From positions 50,816,606 through 50,880,605 of the forward strand of contig CM055100.1 in the NCBI GenBank assembly GCA_029204225.1: a stretch of DNA of 64,000 bases, given 5' to 3'. Below are positions 11,663-24,333 of the stretch, piece by piece. This DNA comes from Diphasiastrum complanatum. Its lineage: Eukaryota > Streptophyta > Lycopodiopsida > Lycopodiales > Lycopodiaceae. The notes beneath the pieces were generated by a model that was not told the origin of the DNA, searched no databases, and was given only the letters and a program-made list of their open reading frames with translations. The position numbers and the translations under genes are program-made. Each line of letters begins with the position of its first letter. The stretch's first letter is position 1.

Positions 11663-12316
11663 TGTGAGAGATTTCAACAAGTTTAGTCTAGTTTAGTCAT
11701 ATTTTGATAGATTGTCAATATGAGGTCAAAACTCATTTTAGAATTAGAGATAAACTTTTTGAAGTTATATTAGTTTAAAATGCATTCAATAAACACTTTT
11801 TGAAAGTGTGGGAAAGTTGGTAGTCGAGTTTGAGAGAGATTCAAATTTGAACTTTGGGTACATTGAATCTACTCTAAAAGATAGTAGGGTTATCATTTTG
11901 GAGGGAAAGCCAAGTGGCCAAATAGGGTTTAGACCTACTATAAAAGGAGGTAACTCATGGAGAGACACATCTTCTCTCTTCTCTCTCTCATTTCATCATT
12001 ATACATGATTTTCTTTGTGTTCTACTACTCATTGGTGCACTCTCATGATGTTATCTTGCAATTCTATGTATAGAATGATCATTTATTGTTATTTTTGGTT
12101 CCACACATGTGAAATATAGTAGGGTACTATAATTCTACAAATATCAACCATATTTTATGTTTTGGTTCATGTTTGATCAATATCTCTGAGAGTTTGCATC
12201 TCATTTTGTATGTAGATGCTGATTTTTCTACATTGGCAAGATTGTTGATTTGCTCCCTATTGTAACCAAAAATCAGGGACATGGATTGGATCTTGAATGA
12301 TCTAAAATCCTTCACA
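11663..12316 (+). repeat. 5' LTR of element A
   Basis: 654 bp, from TGTGAGAGATTTCAAC to ATCCTTCACA. The ends form the short inverted repeat TGTGA/TCACA typical of copia LTRs. 'CTACTATAAAAGGAGG' near 11936 is a plausible TATA box. A CACACATGTG motif lies near 12103. Confidence 0.92.
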
Positions 12317-12328
12317 TGGTATCAGAGC
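12317..12328 (+). other. Primer binding site of element A
   Basis: TGGTATCAGAGC immediately after the LTR end, complementary to the initiator-Met tRNA. A leader of nearly 600 bp separates it from the gag ATG at 12903. Confidence 0.9.
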
Positions 12329-12902
12329 TCTTGTGTTTCAGGTTATGAAGGGATCAACCACATTTATCAAATATTTGGAGGAGTTACCAATGCTAGAGCA
12401 TGCTAGATTGATTTCTACTCAAAAATCTCCATTTTTGCATGTGTAGAATTGATCTTTTGTAGGTCAAAACTCAATATAGCTTTATATACTTGATCAATTC
12501 CAATTTCACACTTGGTTTACTGGAATTAGCCAATTAGGAAGGTCTCATTGGAGGCTACAAAAATATATATGAAGTTTTTAGAAATTGCATGTAGAATTTG
12601 AGATATTCAATTTTCTGTGATTTTGTCAAAACCCTAATTTTGATTGGATCTCTAGTTTGTGAGGTTACTGAACTTCATTTGAGTGTGTTTCAATCTTAGA
12701 AAGTGGCAAGAATCATTAGATTGAGTATAGAGGTCGATCAAGATTTCACTATTCTATGTGCTGATTTTCTAGTTAGAAGTGCTAGAATAGATTTGTGAGG
12801 TTCCATATCTTTGTGATTTCTTCTTGAGTTTATTTGTTGACATTAAAGAGAGTGCTTTATGCATTGGAACAGGTTGAAAGAAGAAGATCAGGTCACTTCA
12901 AC

Positions 12903-15900
12903 ATGGCTACAAGTGGTGGATTCATGTTGGAAGGCAATGATAGGCTTACCTCAAGTAAGTATTCATTGTGGAAACTGAGGGTGGAATCACTTCTTGAGAA
13001 GAATGATGTTTTGGATATTGTTGTAGGTGTGAAGGAGAGACCAACAACTCAAAAAGATCAAATGAGCATGATAAGAGGGCCAAAAGGGCTCTACACATAA
13101 TTAAGATGAATGTTACCAATGAACTTCTCAAGGAGATTGGTAAGTACACATCATCCTTGGAGGCTTGGGAAGCTTCAAAGAAGCCTTATGAAACCAAGTC
13201 TACATCAAGAGTGATTACTCTTAGGAGGAAAATCCTTCAAAGTTTTCAAAAGAAGAAATAGAGTACTCATGCTTTTGTTCTGAGGGTTAAAGCATTCAAT
13301 GATGATTTAGCATGTGTTGGTGAAAGCATTAAGGAGGTAGAACTTGCTCAAGTTATACTTAATGGCTTGTTGAATGATCATGCTAATCTTGTTCAAAGTT
13401 TTGCTATTCAAAAGACTTTGCCAAGTATTGTGGATTTGTAATATATCTTGGTGAATGAGGAGTATAGGCTTCAATCAAGAGGAGGTGGATCTACATCAAC
13501 ATCTCATTATGAAGAGGAGGCTATGTCCATCAAAGGCAAGTTCAAGGGCAAAGGCGAAGGCAAGTGGTCTAAAGGGCAAGATCAAGGTGAGACTTCCTCG
13601 TTTGGCAAAAAGAAAGATAAGTCAAAGTTAAAATGCTTTTATTGTGGAATCAAAGGGCATTTTGCAAATGAATGTTTGAATAAGCAAAGAGATAAAGGTA
13701 GCAAGCAAATCAATTTACTACTAATGATGAGGATCTAGGTGGTGGTGATTCTCTTTTGATGTGTTCTTCAAGTCCAATATCAAGTGAAGGTGACAAAGAT
13801 TCATGGTGGATTGATAGTGGAGCTAGTTCACACATGACTAGTCACAAGGAGTTATTTACTTCTTTGGTCACTTATGATGGAGCCAAGGAAGAAATTCACA
13901 TGGCCAATGGTGGTGAGTGTGTGATTGAAGGTATTGGTTCAATTCCTATTTGTCTCTCTACTAATAGGAAAGCAAGACTTGATGGTGTTCTTTACATTCC
14001 TTCACTTTCAAAGAATTTGCTAAGTGTTGGTCAAATGATAGAGAAATGATACATGGTAAAGTTTGGTGGTGATGCTTGTTTCATTACAAAGGAAAAAATC
14101 TTGGTTACTAGGGGCAATAGACAAGGTAGACTTTTCAAGCCTGATGCTTTTAACAAAAAAGATGGAATGGAAAAGGAGATTGGTTCAACTTTCCAAAGTT
14201 TTCTTTTAGCATCAATAAGATTGGTGGATCTTATGCAAAGTCTAAAAAGCTTCCTTGTGCTAGATCTAGGTCAAGATCTAATATGCTTCTTGGAGATGTT
14301 CATCTTTGTGCTAAGTTGGCTAGTCTTGAGAATAATGATGGTCCTTCATGGCAAGTGCAAGCATGCAAAAGGTAAGGAAAGAGCTAACTTCATCAATGGA
14401 GGAGATGGTGAAGGTTCTTTCTTGAAAAAGGTTGTTGCTAATGATTTCTTTGATCATATGGAAAAAGATGTTGCTAGGTGCATGCATGAAGGAGGTGGTT
14501 CTTCTACATTCTTTTGTGATGAGTCCAAGAAAGTCATTTTTTCAACAAGTGGAGTCACATGTCTTCATAAAGAGAGTAGATCAAATGGTTCTATCAAGAG
14601 ACTTGGTGAGGGAGATAGTCGCAAGTCAAGAAGAAGAGAAGTACGTGAAGAGTTCAAACTAGGATGTACTTTTAATGATGTCATTGTGAATGATAGTGAG
14701 GAAGAATCATTATCATATGAGTCATTACCTAAAACATTGAATAGAAGTTCTTGTCTGAAAAAAGAGAGTACTTCAATCATCCTTATGTTGAAGGTACTAA
14801 TCATTTTTTTCATGGCTTCTAATGTCTTTGAGGTTTCTACTTCTTATGATGCAATCATTAAGAGGGAGTCTTATGAAGGAAAGAGCAATGGAAGATTGGT
14901 TCTCGGGAAGATCCAAGGCATGGATCTCACATCTCTTCATCAACTCAAAGGATTTTATGATTGTGAATTGATCACTCATGATCGAGATGGCAAAAGGTTG
15001 GCTGGAGAAGACTACATGGGGCAAATCAAGAGGCAATTTCTTCAAGGCAAGGGAGATCTCATTGGTGAGCTTATTGAGGTTTGTTATGGACTCAGGAAGG
15101 CTGGATTTATTAGGTTTGATACTCATCTTCACCTACTCTACTTCATGTTGTATGGAAAGTTTGGAATCTATCTTTTGATTTATGATGGTGCCACCAATGA
15201 CATTGTTTTCACTAACCTTTATGGAAGATCAAGATCAAGCATTGATGAAATCTTGTTGGATCTAGAACATATGTTTGAGAGGGAGTATTTCCAGAGGTTC
15301 AAGTCTGATGGTAAGCAAGTGGAAGCAACTCACTTTGCTTTACTCACATGTTTTGGAGAATTGTCTTGTATAGATGATGCTATGCAAATGGATATTGGTT
15401 CTCATGGTTTTTCATGCTGTAAAAGCAAGTAATGGATTTGGAAAACAAATTTTGTTCAATGAGTTTGATGGTCAAGAGGAAGATCAAGAGGTTGGTCTCA
15501 AAGGGCTTCAACAACACAAAAGAAAATTTGGATATGTTTTTTCAGAAGTCTTTAAACTCAAGTAAAGTCAAAGGAGAATCAGGGAAGTGTTGTTCAAGTT
15601 TACTTTACTTGTTCTATTTCATGTTTGAGCTTTTTCATGTGGATGTGTGCAAATTGTCAAGATATGGACAAACTAGCTACATTGTCTTGCAATATCTTAT
15701 TGTTGGAGTTGTACTAGCATTCTTGGTTGGTTTTGCTGATGGAAATGAAGCTATTGGAGGTTCATTATGTCACTCATTCATGGCTAAGTTCTCAAGTGTT
15801 GAGCTACTTACTGCCAATACTTGGAGATTGTCAATTTTTGGTGAATTCATGGTCATTTTCTTGTGTCAAGTAGACCTTGAAGATGGACTACTGAAACCCA

Positions 15901-16220
15901 CTTGGTTTATGGAGTCATGTGGTGCTGGATTTGCATCATTGATGTACTCACCTACTCATGGATTTTCATGGTTTGATGATATCTTGTGGCAAGATGGAGA
16001 TGGAGGCTCATTCATGGAGTTTTATGGTAGAGACATATCAAGAAAGGACAAAGTTGGATGAGACAAGCAAACAAATGATCATCACTCACATTTATAGTTT
16101 GGTTGCTGTTATTTTCCAAAGAGTTCATAGTTTGAAACATGGAAGAATCATTTCATTCACATTTTGTTTGGTTCTTCATATTCTAGTTATATCTTGATGT
16201 GTAAAATTGATGTCAGAAAT
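12903..16220 (+). pseudogene. Element A gag-protease-X polyprotein, degenerate
   Basis: The gag start is MATSGGFMLEGNDRLTSSKY with SLWKLRVESLL. A CCHC knuckle with all four ligands (CFYCGIKGHFANEC) lies near 13635-13675. The protease site WWIDSGASSHMTS is near 13805-13845, followed by the protease tail LYIPSLSKNLLSVGQM. From about 14150 the sequence matches the unknown region of element B rather than any copia pol. A single nonsense codon (TGA, 14047-14049), a frame change at about 14185 restored by 14340, another near 15420 and a stop at 16059-16061 show it is dead. The segment at roughly 15800-15970 has no counterpart in copy B. I recognise no family in the X region. Confidence 0.85.
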
Positions 16221-16375
16221 AGTGAAGCATCCAATTTGGACACTATTCTCTATATCAATTATGAAAGATACTTTAGAACCTTAGAAAGGAGATCTATACT
16301 TAAAAATGGAGATCATTCTAAAGTTGGATCAAAGTAGTATGGTTAAAACCATGCCAAAACTAGTTGAAGAGGGAG

Positions 16376-17030
16376 TGTGAGAGATTTCAACAAGTTTAGT
16401 CTAGTTTAGTTATATTTTGATAGATTGTCAATATGAGGCCAAAACTCATTTTAGACTTAGAGATAAACTTTCTGAAGTTATATTAGTTTAAAATACATTT
16501 AATAAACACCTTTTGAAAGTGTGGGAAAGTTGGTAGTTGAGTTTGACAGAGATTCAAATTTGAACTTTGGGTACATTGAATCTAGTCTCAAAAATAGTAG
16601 AGTTATCATTTTGGAGGGAAAGCCAAGTGGCCAAATAGGGTTTGGACCTACTATAAAAGGATGTAACTCGTGGAGAGACACATCTTCTCTCTTCTCTCTC
16701 TCATTTCATCATTATACATGGTTTTCTTTGGGTTCTACTACGCATTGGTGCACTCTCATGATGTTATCTTGCAATTCTATGTATAGAATGATCATTTATT
16801 GCTATTTTTGGTTTCACACGTGTGAAATATAGTAATGTACTGTAATTGTATGGACATCAACCATATTCTATGTTTTGGTTCATGTTTGATCAGTATCTCT
16901 TAAGAGTTTGCATCTCATTTTGTATGTAGATGCTGATTTTTCTACATTGGCAGGATTGTTGGTTTGCTCCTTATTGTAACCAAAGATCAGGGACATGGAT
17001 TGGATCTTGAATGATTTAAAATCCTTCACA
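16376..17030 (+). repeat. 3' LTR of element A
   Basis: 655 bp, TGTGAGAGATTTC to ATCCTTCACA, near-identical to the 5' LTR. It contains the perfect 16-bp palindrome TTTCACACGTGTGAAA at 16812-16827, which is altered in the 5' copy. It is followed by the target duplication GATAT. Confidence 0.92.
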
Positions 17031-18570
17031 GATATCCTCACGTAGATTGAAAACTGCCAAAGTAGCTATGTTGTGGGAAAAACTAAAGCAAAAGTACGAA
17101 GTGAGGACAACAGCATCAGTCATGCACCTCCACAATCAGCTATAGAAAGTTGTGATGGGATGGAAACGGGCTGGATCAACATGTACAAAAGATTAAGATA
17201 ATCTTTGCGTAGCTATCTGCATCTGAACAAGAGCATCAAATCCCAACACCCCAGCCTCTGATGTACTTTATGAAATCACTCCTCTCATCTTATCAGCCAC
17301 TGAAAATGCTCATCTTAAGTTTACCTGAGATGACATTCGAAAGAGCAGTCAATCTTGTAGCAGATGAAAGATTGATTAGAGATGAAGGAGAAACAAATGG
17401 AGAACATGAAAAGGCCCTTTTTTCAAAGGGGAAAGAAGAAGAATAAAAACAAACCCAAGATTGATTAGACTCAAATGAAGTCTTCAACGAAGGGTAACAA
17501 CACCAAAGATACTTCTACCTATGATCATTGTCACAAGTTGGCGGGCCATACTGGTCTAATTCTACTATACCCTACACTCATTGCAAGAAAAAGGGGCATT
17601 CAGCATACGATTGCTAGTTTAATCCCAAATGAAAGCACAAAGGAGAAAAGGCGAATGTCACAGAATCATCTAAGAATGGTGACAAGAACGACAATGCATT
17701 CACAACTGCCGATGAAGAGTCCACAACTTACACTCATATCACCTGCAACAAGAATGTCCTATTGAGCTACTAGACACTGGACAACCCAAGAGCAGTGATA
17801 CTGGGGGATGGAAGACATGATGTCGAAGGCATCCGAACTCTTCAGTTCCTTACAATGTCAAGACATATAGAGCTACAAGGAGTGCTCTATGTACCTACAT
17901 TGAGGAGAGACCTACTCTCTGTATTGAGGATAACAGATCTTGAAATACGAGTCCTATTCGATGGAAACGCAATGGTCACAAGCATGGATTAAACAAACTG
18001 TTGACTATTGCACCAAGGCAAGGCAAATTGTATCAAAAAGCAGAAATGATCAATAACTATGATAGTGTACTGAATGCATCCGAAGGTGAGAATCATCTCT
18101 AGCATAAACGCATGTATCATCTAAATATGAGGAGTCTCTATGACATGAGAAAACTTGTGACTGGTCTCAAAGTTACAAGTCCAGACTAATACTTGTGATA
18201 GGCATGTCAAAAAGATAAGGAACATAGAAGTCTGTTCGTACATGAAGGAAGGAGAGCTATGGACATCCTAAAATTGGTTCATTCAGATGTCTGTAGACCC
18301 ATGAAGGTTGACTACCTTTCGGGATCAAGATACTTCCTCACATTTATAGATGATTTCAATATAATGACTCCTATATACTATCTAAAGATGAAGTCAAAAG
18401 TGTTCGATACAGTCCAGAAATTTGTAGCGTTTGCAGAACGACACACGTCCAAGAAGCTGTACATTATTAGGTCCAAAAATGGAGGCGAATATTCAAGCAA
18501 GGAATTTTTGAGCTTATGTCAAGAGAGAGGAATCGAACATCAATTCATGCCTAGTAAGTCATTAGATATG
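17031..18570 (+). pseudogene. Copia C2 gag-protease-integrase, continued and truncated
   Basis: Resumes the copia C2 gag after element A: AERAVNLVADERLI-like gag end (17261-17446 region) and a degraded zinc-knuckle region near 17520. The protease tail VLYVPTLRRDLLSVLRITDL is near 17880-17940. An integrase core at 18259-18560 has MDILKLVHSDVCRPMKVDYL, GSRYFLTFIDDF and RSKNGGEYSSKEF. The acidic catalytic positions are partly kept (HSD; the second D is changed to K in RSKNGGEY). Many stops are present. It ends abruptly near 18570, where gypsy RT sequence begins. RT and RNase H of this copia are missing. Confidence 0.8.
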
Positions 18571-18599
18571 GTCAATCATCAATGCCACTCATGTAGATA

Positions 18600-20841
18600 T
18601 TGGTGGAGGCCATTTTTTAATTTTGTTTACAGTTGTGGTAATGCTATGCATGTTAATCACCTTAGAACTGTGTTATCAACTTTGAGGGAAAACACATTTT
18701 TTTGCTAATAATATAAAAAGTGAGTTGTTAAAAAAAGAAATAACATGTTTGGGTTTTATAGTGTCAGCAGATGGAATAAAACCGGATCCACAGAAATTTG
18801 TTGTTGTTCTTGCCTGGCCTATTCCTATAGACTTGACGGCACTAAGAAGCTTTCTAGGGTTGGCTGTGTTTTATCGTAAAGTTGTGAAAAATTATTCACA
18901 TATAGCTGCACCATTGACTGATATGCTATAGAAAAATAAATGGAAAGAGTAGACGGAAGTTCAGCAGTGAAGATTCAATGCTTTGAAACAAGCTGTGGAT
19001 AACTTTGTCACTTTAAAAATTGTTGACTCTGAAAAACCATTTGTCGTAGAAACAAATGACATCGTCGTTGGGGCAGTTCTGATGCAAGAGGGTAGGTTTG
19101 TGGCCTTTGAGAGCAAGAAGCTCAACTCTGCACAGAAGTACTATCCAACTCATGAGAAAGAGTTGTATGCCATTATCCATGCTTTGAAAGAGGCATTATT
19201 TGTATGGTGCGGAATTCTATGTGTACACCGGCCATAACACTTTGTGATATTTCTACAACCAGCCGGACCTAAGAGGGCGGCAAGCCAGATGGGCTGAGTT
19301 GATGTAGGAATTTCACATGGAGATTTGGTACAAGAAGGGTGCCGAAAATTGTGTGGCTGATGCATTATCTTGGATATTGTATCAGATGTCTTTTGTGGTC
19401 ATTGAAATTGACCTGATTGCTGAGATTAGACAGGCTCAGCAAGAGGATCCTCATTGTCAAGAAATTGTGAGGGAGGCAAATCTTGCGCAAATAGAATCTC
19501 ATGATGAGAGTTCTGGTCTCTTGACTCACACTTACCTTAAATATACCATAGAAGATGGTATGATCAGGAGAAATGGCAAACTTCTCATTCCAGCTTGTGA
19601 GGAGCTGCGTATGAAGATTGTCCATTTGTGTCACGATAGCCCTAGTGCAGGTCATCATGGTGTGGATAAGTCCTATGAGTGCAGGTCATCCTGGTGTGGA
19701 TAAGACCTATGAGCACTAAGGCTAAAACAATTAAACCTTGTGGAGTTTTACACCCACTACCTATGCTAGAAGGAAGATGGGAGAGTATCTCCATGGATTT
19801 TGTCACCAACTTGCCTCTCACGCAATTGCAGCATGATTATATCTTGGTCGTAGTTGACATACTCACAAAAATGGCTCATTTCATTCCAACACATAAAGAA
19901 ATTGATGCGTCTTGAGTGGCAAGTTTTTTTATTGAGCATGTGTTCAGACTTCATGGGTTACCCTCATCCATAGTGTCTCACAGAGATACTCGATTTATTG
20001 GAAACTTTTGGACTGCAGTTATGGCCAAACTTGAAGTCCAATTGAGAATGAGCAGTACGGAGCATCCTGAAATGAATGGCCAAACTGAGAGATTCAACCA
20101 GACCCTAGAGGATATGCTTAGGGCATTTGTTGGGGATAAGCAAACTAAGTGAGAGAATTACTTGCCACTATTGAAATTTGCTTACAATGACAAGAAAAAT
20201 GTAAGTACTAAGATGAGTCTTTTTGAGCTTAACTATGGATTTAGGCCAACTAGCCATGTTACGGTAGGAATTCCTCAGAGAGTGCCTAGTGCGGCTGATT
20301 TTCTAACTCAAATGAATGAAATGCTTGAGTTAGCGAAGGTTAATATTAGGCAAGCGATGGATTGAGCTAAGTGTTTAGCTGATCAGCATCGCACGCCTAG
20401 AGAATTTGTGGTAGGAGACATGGTGTTTTTCCAAGTACCCAAGGATCTAAGACCCTTAAGATGAGCAAATGTTACAAGTTGTCCCCGCGTTATTGTGGAC
20501 CCTGGAAAATTGTTAAAAGAATCAGTGATGTTTCTTATAAGTTAGATTTTCCTAAAACTTGTAAAGTGCATCCTGTATTTCATGTTTCTAGATTGAAATG
20601 AGTTTTACATGAGGGTGACAACTTGTTGTCTGATGGTTTGTTTGCATTCCAGGAGCAGGGAGAAGTAACCCATGGGCCGGCGAGGGTATTGGATAGGCGG
20701 GAGAGGCGTTTACGCAGCTGTCTGATCCGAGAGTACTTGGTCGCTTGGCATGGCAGACCTCTTTCTGATGCTCCCTGGGAGACAGCACACAGTTTGCGTG
20801 CACGGTACCCTAGCTTTGCCATCCCGGACGTTGTTACCTAA
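18600..20841 (+). pseudogene. Chromovirus pol: RT C-terminus, RNase H, integrase, chromodomain
   Basis: RT thumb at 18640-18930 shows LGFIVSADGIKPDPQKF and LRSFLGLAVFYRKVVKNYS. RNase H at 18983-19360 has FVVETNDIVVGAVLMQ, KYYPTHEKELYAIIHALK and CVADALSW. The integrase core follows: [22 protein letters not shown] (usually SDRDTRF) and EHPEMNGQTERFNQTLEDML carry the DDE positions. A tandem duplication of about 39 bp near 19645-19715 disrupts the integrase zinc finger. A chromodomain at about 20680-20800 reads ARVLDRRERRLRSCLIREYL and AWHGRPLSDAPWE. Several stops make it inactive. Confidence 0.88.
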
Positions 20842-20850
20842 GGGGGGAAG

Positions 20851-21580
20851 TGATGTTATATCTTTTACTCCCTGTCCCAGTTAGCTATTGTTTTACTTAT
20901 AGTTGTACCCTTTTTTTAAGCATGTAATGGCTAAGTCACCGGCCTATGGCGACATTTGTAAATGGCTAAGTCACCGGTCTGTGGTGACCCCCTTTGTAAT
21001 GAACTGTAAATAAAGCTGTTGGTTTAGTTTATAAGCCTCTGTGTCGCATGTTGCTTTGGAAAAGGGTATTGGATCATTAATTAGGAGTGGCTGGACTGAT
21101 CTCTTAAAAAGTAGGAGGGTTGACTAGTCAACATGACACATGTCATATGCTCACTGGGACATTTGGTCCAGTGAATGAGTGACACAGGTTAGTGTTGACC
21201 GGTCAAATATGACACATGTCACATGTCACATGCTCACTAGGACACTTGGTCCAATGGATGAGTGCTCACTTGCCTATGTGTCAGGGTACTGCCAAGTGGC
21301 AAGTGTCGACTATGCATGGAGTTGGCCGTGTCGAAATTTAGAAAGGATTAGGGTCAAGGGGTGCTTGAGGATTGTGTATAAGTGAACCTAGAGAGAGGCA
21401 TTTCTGATCATAATCTATGCAGCAAAGGCTGGGAGGAGACAAGTTAGCTAGCTCCATCTTGTATTAGACGTTATTTGATGCTTGTATGTGCAGGAATTTA
21501 GCAAGGTTTGAAGAGAAGATCAGAGAGGGAGTCTGCTAATGGGGCTTTCTTGTCTTTCACATGTGTGGTTGGACTCAACA
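20851..21580 (+). repeat. 3' LTR of the chromovirus
   Basis: Starts TGATGTTATATC after the purine tract; a plausible end is ...GGACTCAACA at 21580. It contains tandem repeats of 'AATGGCTAAGTCACCGG' (20925-20985) and a second repeated block around 'GACACATGTCA...CTCACT.GGACA.TTGGTCCA' (about 21133-21255). No partner LTR is present. Confidence 0.65.
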
Positions 21581-22699
21581 TAATGAACATGACATAATGT
21601 AGTTAACCTATATTTAAGTTATTTGGGATGCAGATGCTCTTTCAAAGTATGAAATATGAGAATTTTTGAAATCCTATAAATCACATACTAGGATACTAAT
21701 ACCTATTTACAACAATATCAAATCATTTGCAATTTCTATGCATATTAGGTAATGACCTTTAAAATTCATTAACATAGATGGATCAATGACATTTAATCGA
21801 CACGTAAGGAGGCATCTCTACGATAGCTACCGACACAAGGCCCCACTGCCAGACTAGGCACAAAGCCCAACATTTTGGCTGAAACCTTCAATGTCCTCAC
21901 AAGCACACGAGTTTGAGAGTTCAAACCTTGGTGTGGAATCTCAAATGCAAGCCCTCACCCACTCCACTAACAATTGGAGGACAAGCATTAGTCGATGCCT
22001 ACACATATTTTGATGAAGTGTAGCTTGTATGAATATTCTTCATAAATCAAACAATATCAAATCATGCTTCGTAGTGTGTGCTTGTGCTTTGTTAGGAGCA
22101 TCAATTTAGGGAGGTGCCCATCTCTCTCATCTCACTTATTGGAGAGAGTGCTCAACAAGCGTTTTTTGTCTTTCAACGCCGCAAAAAAAGGGGTTGACTT
22201 TGTTCTTACCTCTTCCTTTGACCATCAAACTCTCTCTAAGACATGCCAAAAATTGGTGGTTGTAGTCACATCATGACAACACACATGACCTAATCCCTTT
22301 GTAGTCATTTATCAACCCACTTCACCTTTCTATGGATACCACTAAAGCTTTCAAGTTTTGTTCTTGGGCCAACAATAACTACTTATACTATCTTAGTTAT
22401 GTACAATATGTACACTTTACATCACATAGTAAGGCCAAGGGAACAACACAAGGCTCCAAAAGTCCACTCAAGCAACAATCGAGATTTGAGCTTGCACTTG
22501 CATGGGCACAATTCTTACACTTCCCCAACTCAACTCATGCAAAGGACAATAAATGTGGGAGCCAAGACATGGACACCCAACCTTCGAGGAATATTCTTAT
22601 TTATGTTTCCATTATCATTATGCATAACCAATGAAGCTGCTTTGTTAGTGATGTTTAATACCCCACCTTGTGACCCATCACTCTATGATTGAGTTGCAA
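21581..22699. other. Unclassified AT-rich DNA
   Basis: No gene, RNA gene or recognisable transposon domain. Short open frames (for example 22064-22276 and 22332-22634) overlap in several frames and look incidental. Confidence 0.4.
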
Positions 22700-24333
22700 T
22701 AGGGGGCCATCATTTTGCAAGTGCATTGTCTCCAAAATTTGTGCTTTTATCAAGGTTTGGTAATTAGCCTCCCAAAAAGGCATGGTCACCCATGTATAGA
22801 TGTTTGGTTTTTTAAGAACTCACATAGATGGTTTGTCTTGGTGCTTTTTGAGAAGATATTAACATTCTTAGAGATGTGCTTTGATAAACATGATTTTGTA
22901 TGATTAACAAAGATGGGGTCCTCATTAGAGAATGAGTACGTATAGTAATTTGATTTGTTGGATAGATGCTTATTTGTGTTACATACTTTCAATATGAATT
23001 TTTTCTTCAAACCTTTAGAGGCCTTTGTAGGAGCGTTGTTCATCAAAGGAGTAGTATGGGGGCTAATTATTTTAGTGCTATGTGTAGTGCTTGTCAAAAC
23101 AAGAGATATAGTAGGCAATATTTCCTTTCTAGAGATTTTCAAATTTTCTAGGATGTCCCTCAAATTATTTCTCCTTTTTTCTATATCTATGAATCTTCTT
23201 GGTAAGGTAGTGTATCCTTCTTTTGACGTTGCAATTTTAAGTAGATTTGAACAATTAATAATATCTTTCCAAGGCTTTTCAGACCTAATAGCTTAGTACG
23301 AAGCATGCAACATTGAATCTTTCTACAAAGGGAGTCTCCATAATATAAACAAGCAACAAGATAGTTTGTTGATAAATGATTGATATAGTTATGGAGGAAT
23401 ACCTTTTGGAGCTACACCACGAGCATGTTATTCCATTTTCTTAACATTCTTGAGAAAAACATTTGGTATACTTGCTAAGACATTCCACATCTTTTTCAAT
23501 TTATGAAGGGCATTTCTCCATTTAAATTTTTTTCTCCTTGAGTAAAAATGCAAATTGAAGGTTCCTAAAAGGAAGGTCGGGATTAAAATACTTGCAAGAA
23601 TGCTTTTTAAATTGCTTTACTTGCTTTATTATTATAGTCTAAGGGCAAGGTTGTTGATCTCTAAGTTTGCTTGGAAACTCTTGTCTTGCATCTTGTTTCT
23701 TCTTTTGCATTTTGGGGAGACAATGTCCAAGAGCTTACTTTCCTAAGCATGTGTTCCCTTGGGAATGGTCAACTACCTCCAATCTACTAGTGATGATCTC
23801 CAAGGCTAGTGTGGTCTAGGAGAGTTGAAGTCAAAGCAACGTCTTGGGAGAAAGATTTGTTATTGTATAGACTAAGTGCTTATCCTAGTAGTCACAACTT
23901 AGAACTCACAATATGTAAACATGGGGGGCGCTCCTATATTTTTTAGATTTGAGAATGCTACACAAGCATATAGGAAGGGGCTACTTGATATAGTTAAAAT
24001 TGAACTTTCTTCTTTGTCATTTCTCGAATCAGCATGCACATCACAAGGTGGTAAAACTTGTTTCAAGAATTTTTCATCTTTTGATAAAGTGAGAACATTT
24101 GCAAAACATGAAGAAACTACAAAAGGGGTGGGAAAAGTACCTCCTCTTGCACATTCCTTCAAAATATCTTGACGGTGCCAAAAAGGGCAATAACATACAT
24201 AATCTTTTGAAGTGACTAGTTTTTGCTTCTCCTTTTCTAGAGGCCCAATGTAGAATGGGGCCTCATGTGCTTCTTCCATCTTCATTGTTGTCATCTTTGT
24301 ACTCTCCTTTGTTGCCTTTTGTGTTGTCCTCAT
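22700..24333 (-). pseudogene. Degenerate minus-strand coding remnant of unknown family
   Basis: Two longer minus-strand frames (24333-23899, 144 codons; 23163-22786, 125 codons) are joined by interrupted frames that also read as protein-like. The first contains CYCPFWHRQDILKECARGGT and FANVLTLSKDEKFLKQVLPP. Between them, the stretch near 23330-23215 reads AIRPEKPWKDIINCSNLLKI then ATSKEGYTT. The amino-acid make-up looks like real protein broken by stops, as in an old transposon ORF. I could not assign a transposase or other family. Confidence 0.45.

Larger units (their letters stand above)
11663..17030 (+). mobile_element. Element A: copia-like element with gag-protease and unknown region, no pol
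   Basis: A structurally complete 5368-bp insertion with LTRs 11663-12316 and 16376-17030, tRNA-Met primer site at 12317 and purine tract GAAGAGGGAG at 16367-16375. The 5-bp target duplication GATAT lies at 11658-11662 and 17031-17035. Coding order is gag, zinc knuckle, aspartic protease, then about 650 codons of unassigned sequence. I see no GAG_pre, integrase, RT or RNase H motif. Element B (50474-55706, opposite strand) is a second copy. Insertion into the gag of copia C2 is directly visible. Mobility would need enzymes from another copia element. Confidence 0.9.
18571..21580 (+). mobile_element. 5'-truncated Ty3/gypsy chromovirus
   Basis: Retains the C-terminal part of reverse transcriptase, RNase H, integrase, chromodomain, purine tract (AGGGGGGAAG at 20841-20850) and one 3' LTR. 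Gag, protease, the RT catalytic half and the 5' LTR are missing. The left boundary falls where copia integrase sequence stops. Loss of the 5' half of an LTR element suggests deletion or recombination after insertion. Chromodomain-bearing gypsy elements are a known plant lineage that targets chromatin. Confidence 0.85.

Noticed and set aside
14053-15432. 459-codon frame as an independent host gene
   Set aside because: It continues the protease frame past one stop, lies between LTRs, and matches the element B polyprotein.
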